DNA from: Flavobacterium sp. CS20
Lineage (GTDB): Bacteria; Bacteroidota; Bacteroidia; Flavobacteriales; Flavobacteriaceae
Reading direction: 5' to 3'
Length of the DNA stretch: 64,000 nucleotides
Assembly (NCBI RefSeq): GCF_018080005.1
Contig: NZ_CP073015.1
Coordinates: forward strand, 2,508,501-2,572,500
Position numbers and translations under genes: made by a program. Below the pieces are notes generated by a model. The model did not search any database. It had not been told where the DNA came from and was given only the letters and a program-made list of their open reading frames with translations. Numbering within the stretch: position 1 is the first letter of the stretch; every line of letters begins with the position of its first letter. Below, piece by piece: positions 19,971 through 28,653 of this stretch.

Positions 19971-22900
19971 TTAATTTGAATTCTTAAGGTAATATTCCAG
20001 TTGGTAGCGGCTGTCGAGATAATCGTTAAAAGCACTCCAGGCATTTACCTCGATTCTAATGGCATCTCTTATATTTTGGAGAAATGTCACATAATCGATA
20101 GCGCCTTCCTTAAAGGTAAGCACTGATCCACCTTGTTGCTCTTTGGCCAGCGGAAGTGCTTCATCCCTATAATAATTCCATGAGTTTCTCCATTTGATGT
20201 AGTCTTCACGCATATTTTTATAGGCGGTTTCCAGTTCGATTTTATCCTGATAAAAGTTTTGCTCTGCAATCTGTCTATTTACTTGTGCTTCCTGTATGTA
20301 TAATTCCATTTAAAAAACAGCGGAATTTGAATTCCTATTTGATATTGGAAGAAACCCGATTGCCCGGCTATTTCCTGCCTACCGTACTGACCCTGAAATT
20401 TGGGCAAAAATTCAGATTTTCGTTCTCTGGTAACCGCTTTGGCAACATCTATCCTTTGTTCCGAAACCTGCAGCAACGGATGATTTTCAAGCGACTCTAC
20501 CAGAAAGTTTAAAGGTTCGTCTAAAGTTTCAACAGGCAAATCTGGTACATCATAGATTGTGTCACTAACGAACCATAGGTTTAAACGCTGTATTGATTTC
20601 AGGTAATCTCGGTACGATTGTTCCAGCTGTATTTTAACCTCATTCCCCTGATTTGAAGTAGCAAGATACTCCAGTTTAGAGGTAGCTTCTGTTTCATACC
20701 TGATTCGTTTTGCTCTTTCAATGTCTTCAAAAATTGAATCCATTTTCTTATATACCCGATACCTCTTTTTACTTGTATAAACTGAAGCCCAGGCCCTGCT
20801 TACTTCACGTTCCACTTCTAAGGTATTTAGTTCTAAAGCATTTTCAGCAAGGGCTACCCTTTCTTTCTGTAATTTCAAACGGGGAGCTATTCCAAAAACA
20901 TCTATGCCTTGTTGTTGAACACCAATTTGGGTATAGATCCCATCAGAGCCATTTCCTACCTCTTCTTTTCCTGTAAAGATTTGGGTATTCCCAAAATCAT
21001 AGGCGGTTTTACGCAATACTTCCTCACTTTCAATTTCAAGTTGGGCGACTTTTAATTGTGGAAAGTTTTGGATTGCCATTTCTTTAGCCTCTTCCAAACT
21101 AATAGTTTGTAAAGAATCCTGTATTGGATTTTCCGATGACATTTCATCAGATTGTGCATTTACGGAAAAGGTTCCGCCTAACATCAAGCCAATTATCAAA
21201 ATTGTGGCTAAAGATCGTGAATTGGAAGAACCAAGCTTGTTCTGTTCCTTTTTCTCTCGTCTCTTCTCTACAAATGTATAAAGGACAGGAAGAACAACCA
21301 GCGTAAGTAAGGTAGCTGTAAGCATGCCACCAATAACAACCGTAGCAAGGGGTCGTTATATTTCAGCTCCTGCTGACGATGAAAAAGCCATCGGCAGAAA
21401 TCCAAAAATATCTGTTGTTGCTGTTAACATAATGGGACGTATTCGTTCTTTGGTTCCTGTAAAAATTCTATCTTTTATCTTGGTTACCCCTTCTTCTTTT
21501 AAGGAATTAAACCTGTTAATAAGCACCAGCCCGTTTAAAACGGCAACCCCAAACAATACAATGAAGCCTACACCAGCTGAAATACTAAACGGCATATCTC
21601 TTAACCAAAGAGCAAATATTCCTCCAATAGCCGCCAGTGGAATGGCTATATAGATCATAATTGATTGGGAAAAAGATTGGAGTGCAAAGTACAGAAGCAC
21701 GAATATCAGAAATAGAGCGATGGGCACTACTATTTGTAAACGCCCTTTTGCTCTTTGAAGGTTTTCAAACTCCCCACCATAAGTAATGTAATATCCTGGA
21801 GGTAAATCTAACTCTTCATCCAATTTTTGCTGGATGTCATTTACCACAGATTCCACATCCCTCCCGCGGGCATTAACTCCCACATAGGTTCTTCTAAAGG
21901 TGTTATCCCTGGAAATTTGCATAGGGCCCGGGATATAACTAATATCAGCTACTTCCTTAATCGGAACCTGGGTTCCATCCGGCAGATCTATATAGAGGGT
22001 ACGTAAATCATCAATGCTTTGGCGGTGCGCCTCATCAAAACGTATTACCATATCAAACCGCTTTTCCCCTTCAAAGATCACTCCGGCCGTTCCTCCGGCA
22101 AAAGTCGCACTTATATAATCGTTAATCTTTTCAATGTCCAATCCATATTGCGCAATTTTTTTACGATTAAACCGCACCGTCATTTGTGGAAGACCAGATG
22201 TTCGTTCAGGGTTCACATCTCCTACGCCCGGTATAGTCTGTATTATTTCAGCCATTTTATCAGCTTTTTCAGCAAGAAGGTCTAAATCTTCGCCATATAA
22301 TTTTACCGCAACATCTTCCCTGACCCCGGTAAGCAGTTCATTAAAACGAAGCTCTACAGGCTGGCTAAAAACCAGGTTGACTCCCGTAAGTTCTTCATTA
22401 AGTTTCTCTTTGATCTTTTCTATCAATTCCTCTTTAGAACTTGCCGAAGTCCAATTATCCATATCCTTCTCTAATACAATAAACATATCGGCAATATCCA
22501 TAGGCATTGGATCAGTAGGGATATCGGCAACCCCAATCCTCGCTACGGCGGTTTCTACTTCCGGGAAATTCTCAAGAAGGATATCTTCTATTTTTGTGGA
22601 AACATCGATTGTTTCACTCAACCCACTTCCAGGTCTTATTAAAGCCTGCATGGCGATATCCCCTTCATCAAGTTGAGGGACAAATTCCCCTCCCATTCTG
22701 GAAAAGATAAAACCGGCTACTATAAGTAAGACAACCGCAGACCCCAATACTATAAACTTCAATCTTAAAGCTCCTTTTAATAAAGGCATGTATCCTTTTT
22801 GAATCCCTCCAATAATTTTATCACTAACTTTTTCCAGCCAGCGTTCAAACTTTCCAAACCAGTTCTTTTTATTCTGAATTGGTTTCATAAATAAAGCAGA

Positions 22901-24400
22901 CATCATAGGGACATAGGTAAGGCATAAGAAAATAGCACCTATCATAGCAAAACCAAAAGTAAATGCCATTGGCCGAAACATTTTCCCTTCTACCCCCGTA
23001 AGAAAAAGAATGGGCGCAAATACGATAAGAATGATAATTTGTCCAAAAAGAGTAGAACCCATCATCGTACTTCCGGCATCATAGGCTACTTCATCCATTT
23101 TAGCCTTATTAAATTTTGTTTTGCCGGAACGCATCCGTTTTTGTATTTCATATACCGTACCCTCAATGATGATCACAGCACCGTCTATAATAATTCCAAA
23201 GTCAATAGCTCCCAAACTCATTAGATTGTACCAGACATTAAATTGCTTCATTAATATAAAAGCAAAAAGAAGTGATAAAGGAATGGTCGTAGCGGTTATA
23301 AGTCCACCTCTTAAGCTACCTAATAGTATCACCAGGGCAAAAATCACGATTAAAGCACCTTCCAGAAGATTCTGGGTCACAGTACTCGTAGTTCTTTCAA
23401 TTAAAACACTTCTGTCAAGGAAGGGTTCTATTGATAAACCTTCAGGCAAAGATTGTTCTACCGTCTCCATACGATCCTGAACATTTGCAATTACTTTATT
23501 AGGATTTGCACCTTTCAACATGAGCACCATACCGCCAACAGCTTCACGGCCATCCTGGGTAAAAGCACCATAGCGTACCTGGCTACCAAACTGGACCTCT
23601 TCAGCTGCATCTCCAATTGTTACAGGCACTCCATTTTCATTCTTGATAACAATAGATTTTATATCATCTAGTGACCTGATTAAACCCTCACCACGGATAA
23701 AATTGACCATATTATTTTTTTCTATATATGCACCGCCCGTATTCACATTATTTTTTTGCAGGGCATCGAAGACTTGGGAAATAGAAACGTTTAACGCATT
23801 CAGTTTTTCGGGATTAATGGCAATTTCATATTGTTTTATAGAGCCCCCAAATGAATTTACCTCTACTACACCTTCGACGAGGGTCATTTGACGCTTTACG
23901 ATCCAATCCTGGATGGTACGCAATTCCGTAGGGGAATAAACAGTGTCATACTCTTTTTGTGGCTTTATCGTATATTGATAAATCTACTTCAAGCTTTGTA
24001 GTAATGGGTCCATAGCGGGACTTCCAAATTTTTCAGGTATTTGGTCCCTGACTTCGTTTAGTTTTTCCTGAACCAGTTGACGGGGTTTGTAAATGCCCAT
24101 ATCGTCCTCAAAAACAATTGTAACCACGGAAAGACCAAATCGGGAAACAGATCGTATTTCCGTAACCCCAGGTAAATTACCCATCGAAAGTTCAACGGGA
24201 TAGGTTACAAACTGTTCAATATCTTCAGTGGCAAGATTTGGTGACTGGGTGATCACCTGAACCTGATTGTTAGTAATATCTGGTACCGATCCCAGGTTTA
24301 CGGTGGACATGGACCAAATACCCATTCCTATAAGCGCTAAGGTAAGTAGCCCAATAATAAATTTATTATTAATGGAAAATGAAATGATTTTGTTAATCAT
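19971..24400 (-). pseudogene. CusA/CzcA heavy-metal RND transporter fused to a TolC-like domain, broken three times
   Basis: Joining all pieces gives about 1476 residues. The first ~1040 are an HME-RND pump with the proton-relay helix DFGIIIDGAVIIIEG, and the rest is a TolC-type outer-membrane channel domain starting after EKRREKKEQNK. This fusion is common in Bacteroidota. The lesions are: TAG at 23984-23986 where homologues have Glu (sequence resumes IYQYTIKPQKEYDT in frame); TAA at 21356-21358 where Gln is expected (resumes RPLATVVIGG in frame); and one base missing in the A run near 20309-20311. The two stops are substitutions, the third a homopolymer loss. If real, the pump is dead. The acidic relay residues favour divalent Zn/Co/Cd transport, although the neighbouring gene content does not exclude Cu/Ag. 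Confidence 0.88.
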
Positions 24401-24411
24401 AGAAAATGTAT

Positions 24412-24521
24412 TAATTCAGTTTAAAACTTACGTTACGAATAAGTGCAACGCATTTATATAGCAATGCCTATCTTGAGAAGCATCACGTTAGGATATAGCT
24501 ATCCTTAAAAAAACTGAATTA
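24412..24521. repeat. Inverted repeat between the efflux pump and its upstream gene
   Basis: Eleven-base arms TAATTCAGTTT (24412-24422) and AAACTGAATTA (24511-24521) are exact complements about 88 bases apart. Between them lies a small hairpin, AGGATA-TAGC-TATCCT (24490-24505). The second arm overlaps the stop codon of the upstream gene. It could form a structured leader for the pump message or be the trace of an inserted element. Confidence 0.45.
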
Positions 24522-24914
24522 TACTTTAGGGGGTTGGAAAAGCGATTCCAGATATCTGGAAGTGAAGTTTACTTTATGTAAGTTAAACTGTTTTTTATCT
24601 TCAAACTTTAGTCGATTGGTTAAAGCCGAATTGTTGTTCGCAATCATTAACACTAAAGGGTGACAACATTGATTATGGGAATGAACTGGTGTATTCTCCT
24701 TATCTGGGTTATTATGATGCCCTTCATTTTTTGCATCATTGTCAATGTAATCTTCGACTACGTATTCAAGGAAAGAGTCTCCATAAACTTTATGGTCTTG
24801 ATAATGGGTAATAATACTTGAAATTTCTTTAATTGGTCCACAAAAGTCCATATCTATGCTAATTCCCTGAAAAAAGAATAAAATTGACATTGATATGGAA
24901 AACAATATTTTCAT
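24519..24914 (-). CDS. Small His/Cys-containing exported protein upstream of the RND genes
   Basis: A 131-residue protein starting at the ATG at 24912-24914 (MKILFSISMSILFFFQG). The N-terminal hydrophobic segment looks like a signal peptide or membrane anchor. The mature part carries a metal-ligand-rich region with HHNNPDKENTPVHSHNQCCHP (about 87-107): six His and two Cys. Small proteins like this precede CusA-type efflux genes in other Bacteroidota, but I know of no assigned function. The ligands suggest periplasmic metal binding or sensing. It is the first gene of the efflux transcript; a palindromic operator candidate lies just upstream at 24944-24958. Confidence 0.65.
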   Translation of the reverse strand: MKILFSISMSILFFFQGISIDMDFCGPIKEISSIITHYQDHKVYGDSFLEYVVEDYIDNDAKNEGHHNNPDKENTPVHSHNQCCHPLVLMIANNNSALTNRLKFEDKKQFNLHKVNFTSRYLESLFQPPKV

Positions 24915-24923
24915 AAAGTTTGA

Positions 24924-24958
24924 CAAAGATACAAATTAATCGATGCACAGGTTGTGCA
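24924..24958 (-). promoter_or_regulatory. Candidate promoter/operator of the metal efflux operon
   Basis: The plus strand shows TGCACA-GGT-TGTGCA (24944-24958), a perfect 6-bp dyad with 3-base spacing. Ten bases further toward the gene, the minus strand reads TATCTTTG (24924-24931), which fits the flavobacterial -7 box TAnnTTTG. The dyad would cover the upstream part of the promoter, a classic repressor or activator position. The box is only about 9 bases from the ATG, which would make a nearly leaderless message, so the promoter call is weaker than the dyad. Confidence 0.45.
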
Positions 24959-24987
24959 AAAACTACGGTTGTTCTTCATTAACTAAT

Positions 24988-25236
24988 TTAGTTGACCTTA
25001 AATATAGATTTTGCCTCTCTATAAATCCGTTCAAAATTGAGCTTTAATTCATCGGTTGTAAAATGTTGATGAGGATATGGTATTTCCCTTTTAATCACTT
25101 GTAGTTTAAATTGAACTCTTTTATCCTTGCCATCAGCAAAAGTTATAAACTCGCCTTGTTTCAAACGAAAGAAAACATCTGCCCTGCGTTTGGAAACTTC
25201 TTTTTCCTGTTTTCGTCGCTGGGACACCCAAATCAA
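24988..25236 (-). pseudogene. 3' fragment of an unknown gene cut by the IS1634-like element
   Basis: An open frame whose 5' end runs into the end of the insertion sequence: its first codons are IS-derived (IWV) and the host part begins SQRRKQEKEVSKRR. About 78 residues remain, with RADVFFRLKQGEFITFADGK and a C-terminal NFERIYREAKSIFKVN, predicted mixed alpha/beta and basic. I do not recognise the family. A conjugation or mobilisation protein C-terminus is possible from the general look, but I cannot support it. The fragment marks the pre-insertion content of the island's right end. Confidence 0.5.
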
Positions 25237-26776
25237 AAATCGAATAGATTTGCAATTTTTTTCTGCTCTTCACTTTTGATGTGAGTTAGATAAGTTATCT
25301 CTTTTGTTATTGGATGTTTTATTTTTACCGCATAAATTGTTTTTGCTATGTTGATAGCCTTCTCAGGACTTAATGAAGATTTCTTTTCATTGAGTTGCCT
25401 TTCTAGTTCCTTGTGTATTTTATATCTTGCAAAAGCTATGCAAATGTGAGCTTCAATCCTACGCTGAACTCTATGATAGATTGGTATTATTTTCAAGTCT
25501 GTCTTAGCTATTCTGAAAGCCTTTTCAATCTTCCATAAATGACTATAATTCTCTAAAATTTCATTTTTATTCAATTTAGCATTAGTTATATAGCCTTTTA
25601 GACCATCCCATTTTGCATCTGTTTCAAATTTTGTTTTGTCTATTGAAACTTTTAGCTCTCCATCAAGTTTTAGATATTTATTGTAACCTCTGTTATTGAT
25701 ACTTGACTTGGTTAGTTTTCCTGATCTAATTTTCTTTTCCAGTCTCTTTAATCCCTTTTCTCTATTGTGCTTATCTTTCTTGGCTCTTGAATCGGAATAG
25801 CTTATGATAAGTCTCAAATTACCTTTTTCTACAACTGCACTCTCTCCATTTTTAAGTTTTAAAGCTAATATTTTTTCTTTTATAAAGGACTTCTCATTTT
25901 TAATTCTAGCTCCAAGAATAAATTCATAACTTTTGCTTTGAAGTTCTTCTATGTTTTTAGAAGAAAGTAGCCCAGAGTCAGCGATGATGACTAATTGATC
26001 TAATCCGTATTTTTTCTTAAAACTATCAATGACTGGTAGCATGGTGTGTCCTTCAAATTTATTGCCTTCAAAAATATCGTAAGCCAATGGGTAACCATCT
26101 TTGCTAACTAATAACCCTAGCATAATTTGCGGATTTTGATGTTTGCCTTCTTTAGAGAAGCCTGTTTTGCGTAATTCATCTTCGTTATCAATTTCAAAAT
26201 AAATAGTGGTAACATCATAGAATACTACATTTATTGTTCCATCTAGTATTTTCAAGGTATGATTATAACTAATTTCTTGTATTTGGGATTTGTGTTGTTT
26301 ATGAAGCTTATCCATGTATCGGTAAACAACTTGAACATCAATAGCTTTATGTTGGTACTTAAAAAGATAATCTGATGTCTTAAGCTTACTAGAAGGGTAG
26401 CAAAGTCTAGCAAGAACCAATTGCTTAAATAAATCATGATTAATTTGATTGAACCCAATCTGATTAAAAAGCTTTCCTAAAAGCAGTTCCGGATATAAAC
26501 AGATATTTCTTCAAGTCCTTGAAGAACAAGTTCTGTGTGCTGTCTATAATCGTTAAAATCTAATTCTTGTGCTCCCGTATAATTTTTTATCCATTGTTTA
26601 CCTTGTTCATATAGATGGTCAACTTCAATTTTAGTAGCACTGCTGCCAATGGTCTTTAATAAGCGATACTTGCCACTACTTTTGTCAATGACTTGGACGC
26701 TAATTACACCGCTTTTATTTTTCTTTTTGCGAACAAACACAGTGCAAATTTACTAAAAAGACACCCTGGGACACCC
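25220..26776 (-). mobile_element. IS1634-like insertion sequence, degenerate
   Basis: About 1.56 kb containing a single disrupted transposase gene. Both edges carry TGGGACACCCA (25220-25230 and 26766-26776), itself a near-palindrome, so the ends could act as short imperfect inverted repeats. Reading inward, ATTTGCA appears at a similar distance from each end. One edge cuts the unknown gene at 24988-25236. Exact boundaries and target duplication could not be fixed by eye. Confidence 0.6.
25233..26740 (-). pseudogene. IS1634-family (IS4-type DDE) transposase with one frameshift
   Basis: The larger piece (25233-26420) shows a DDE transposase: DVTTIYFEIDNEDELRKTGFSKEG, with the first catalytic Asp region, LVIIADSGLLSSKNIEEL, with the second, and IEKAFRIAKTDLKIIPIYHR, with the YREK-like Glu region. 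The smaller N-terminal piece (26477-26740, MFVRKKKNKSGVISVQVIDK) is the usual start of IS1634 proteins. They are joined by an uninterrupted segment YPELLLGKLFNQIGFNQ in a second frame, so one base was lost near 26490-26498. The joined length of about 500 residues is normal. The product is inactive unless the frame is restored by slippage or the shift is an error. Confidence 0.85.
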
Positions 26777-26894
26777 AAAATGAAGTCAAAAATATCGTAA
26801 CCAATACGCTTTGAGCAAGTTATGAAATTTAAGATTTTAAATTGTCGAAAACAGGAAAAAGTAAAAATGTTGTACCTATGTTGTACCCAGTCCA

Positions 26895-26926
26895 TAAAAA
26901 AAGGGTCTCAATTTCTTGAAACCCTT
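26895..26926 (-). terminator. Rho-independent terminator after the tRNA remnant
   Basis: On the minus strand AAGGGTTTC-AAGAAATT-GAGACCCTT forms a stem followed by seven T. It lies just beyond the 3' end of the tRNA-fMet remnant, as expected for a former tRNA transcription unit. Confidence 0.75.
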
Positions 26927-26937
26927 GTCTTTGCTAG

Positions 26938-26995
26938 TAACGGGGACTGGACTCGAACCAGCGTCCGCCTCAGGCGGATATGAGCCCGACAAGCT
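26938..26995 (-). pseudogene. Remnant of an initiator tRNA-Met gene (3' half)
   Basis: The minus strand reads AGCTTGTCGGGCTCATA, then a palindromic insert TCCGCCTGAGGCGGA, then CGCTGGTTCGAG and CCAGTCCCCG. This is the anticodon arm through acceptor end of tRNA-fMet, with the 3' side of the anticodon stem replaced by the palindrome. The acceptor 5' strand and D arm are absent: the sequence abuts the stop codon of the GIY-YIG gene. It still has a good terminator behind it. Confidence 0.8.
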
Positions 26996-27245
26996 AATAA
27001 TCATGAATATTGTTTTTCATCCATTTGCGTCCTTTTCCGCTTTTTAAAAACTTTTCTCGTGACATAGCTTCATTTTTGGAATTATAAAATTCTACATGAA
27101 TTACAACCCAAGGTCTATATCTTATCGTATAGCCTTTCTTTCCTAACGCATTATGAGATTTAAATCTCGAAATCAGGTTAGAGGTGTAACCAACATAATG
27201 CTTAGGATATGACAAAGATTTTAATACATAAACGGCGTATTCCAT
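26994..27245 (-). CDS. Single-domain GIY-YIG nuclease (UPF0213-like)
   Basis: 83 residues covering just a GIY-YIG endonuclease domain. The motifs are VYVLKS and HYVGYT (GIY and YIG equivalents, about 5-21), the catalytic Arg in SRFKSHN (about 26-32), and the Glu in NEAMSREKFLKSGKGRKW (about 57-74). All catalytic positions look intact. The gene sits precisely between the terminator of the intact tRNA-fMet gene and a broken tRNA-fMet copy, its stop codon touching the tRNA sequence. Family members in Flavobacteria often lie beside tRNA or rRNA genes. Function is unproven; a structure-specific or homing-like nuclease is plausible. No promoter of its own was seen, so readthrough from the tRNA may supply expression. 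Confidence 0.85.
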   Translation of the reverse strand: MEYAVYVLKSLSYPKHYVGYTSNLISRFKSHNALGKKGYTIRYRPWVVIHVEFYNSKNEAMSREKFLKSGKGRKWMKNNIHDY

Positions 27246-27258
27246 AATGAACCTAAAT

Positions 27259-27287
27259 CAAAAAAAGCTTCACATTTCTGTGAAGCT
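27259..27287 (-). terminator. Rho-independent terminator of tRNA-fMet
   Basis: Minus strand AGCTTCACA-GAAA-TGTGAAGCT, a perfect 9-bp stem with a GAAA tetraloop, followed by T7. It starts 8 bases after the tRNA 3' end and ends 14 bases before the GIY-YIG start. Confidence 0.9.
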
Positions 27288-27294
27288 GATTTAG

Positions 27295-27366
<72 letters not shown>

Positions 27367-28253
27367 ATATATTTTTAAAACTTTTTAGTAGCTTTTTCCA
27401 ATCTCATCTCGAACCAGCGTCCGCCTCAGGCGGATATGAGCCCGACGAGCGGACTTTATGCTGAGCTTGTCGAAGTATGCTACTCTACCCCGCGATATAT
27501 TTTTAAAACTTTTTAGCTTTTTCCAATCTCATCTCGAACCAGCGTCCGCCTCAGGCGGATATGAGCCCGACGAGCGAACTTTATGCTGAGCTTGTCGAAG
27601 TATCTTGCTCTACCCCGCGATATATTTTTAAAACTTTTTAGTACTTTTTCCAATCTCATCTCGAACCAGCGTCCGCCTCAGGCGGATATGAGCCCGACGA
27701 GCGGACTTTATGCTGAGCTTGTCGAAGTATGCTACTCTACCCCGCGATATATTTTTAAAACTTTTTAGTACTTTTTCCAATCTCATCTCGAACCAGCGTC
27801 CGCCTCAGGCGGATATGAGCCCGACGAGCGAACTTTATGCTGAGCTTGTCGAAGTATCTTGCTCTACCCCGCGATATATTTTTAAAACTTTTTAGTACTT
27901 TTTCCAATCTCATCTCGAACCAGCGTCCGCCTTAGGCGGATATGAGCCCGACGAGCGGACTTTATGCTGAGCTTGTCGAAGTATCTGCTCTACCCCGCGA
28001 TATATTTTTAAAACTTTTTAGTACTTTTTCCAATCTCATCTCGAACCAGCGTCCGCCTCAGGCGGATATGAGCCCGACGAGCGGACTTTATGCTGAGCTT
28101 GTCGAAGTATCTTGCTCTACCCCGCGATATATTTTTAAAACTTTTTAGTACTTTTTCCAATCTCATCTCGAACCAGCGTCCGCCTCAGGCGGATATGAGC
28201 CCGACGAGCGAACTTTATGCTGAGCTTGTCGAAGTATGCTACTCTACCCCGCG
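27367..28253 (-). repeat. Tandem array of seven degenerate tRNA-fMet-derived units with palindromic insertions
   Basis: Seven units of about 127 bp lie head to tail, directly upstream of the intact tRNA gene. Each keeps the tRNA 5' part (CGCGGGGTAGAG), the D-arm 3' side and anticodon 5' side (GCTCGTCGGGCTCATA) and the T-arm start (CGCTGGTTCGAG). Each also has an insert of about 28 bases in the D loop (containing CTTCGACAAGCTCAGCATAA) and the palindrome TCCGCCTGAGGCGGA in place of the anticodon 3' strand. The acceptor 3' strand is lost, replaced by AT-rich spacer. Units differ at a few fixed places (GGAC or GAAC; GTAGC, GCAAG or GCAG), giving a partly alternating A/B pattern. Open frames here are spurious. 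Confidence 0.92.
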
Positions 28254-28323
28254 ATATATTTTTCTAATTACGGACTGCAAATATAAGAATACTTTTCGTT
28301 TTGAACAAAATAATATAAAAGTA

Positions 28324-28653
28324 TTACAACTTAGATTTCAAAGCTTCTAATTCAGATTTGATATGCTTTAATTTTCTGATTAAATCATAGTTGCCTAATG
28401 AATTGCCTTTGTGTGTTTTAAGATGTTGCTTTGCCCCATCTAAAGTAAAGCCACGCTCTTTGACCAAATGATAAATCAATTCAAAATATTTAATATCCTT
28501 TGGGGTGAATTTCCTATTGCCTTTAGCATTTTTCTTGGGCTTGATGACATCAAATTCTTTTTCCCAAAATCGAATCAAAGACGTATTGACACCAAAGGCT
28601 TTGGCAACTTCACCTATATTGTAATACAGTTTTTGTGGTAGGTCAACTTTCAT
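28324..28653 (-). CDS. MerR-family transcriptional regulator
   Basis: Short regulator of 109 residues. The winged helix-turn-helix is at about 9-75 (YYNIGEVAKAFGVNTSLIRFWEKEF, then RKFTPKDIKYFELIYHLVKERGFTLDGAKQHL). A short helical tail (LIRKLKHIKSELEALKSKL) would form the dimer coiled coil. There is no C-terminal effector or metal-binding domain, so the signal is unknown. Its start codon overlaps the stop of the upstream M23 peptidase gene (TAATG), so it is translationally coupled to a cell-envelope enzyme. This gene pair occurs together in many Bacteroidota as far as I recall. Confidence 0.9.
   Translation of the reverse strand: MKVDLPQKLYYNIGEVAKAFGVNTSLIRFWEKEFDVIKPKKNAKGNRKFTPKDIKYFELIYHLVKERGFTLDGAKQHLKTHKGNSLGNYDLIRKLKHIKSELEALKSKL

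Noticed and set aside
24988..25236. Conjugation protein (TraG/MobC-like) fragment
   Set aside because: The RADVFFRLKQGEF and IYREAKSIF segments give only a vague impression; no motif could be tied to a family.
26938..26995. attL/attR copy of a tRNA-integrating island
   Set aside because: The fragment shows the tRNA 3' end, but no matching copy was found at the left edge of the metal region and no integrase gene is in the window; GIY-YIG insertion explains it as well.
27583..28350. Short proteins encoded within the tRNA-derived array (LSLSKY...AELVEV-type frames)
   Set aside because: They are open frames on the opposite strand of repeats, contain no conserved family sequence and repeat exactly with the 127-bp unit.
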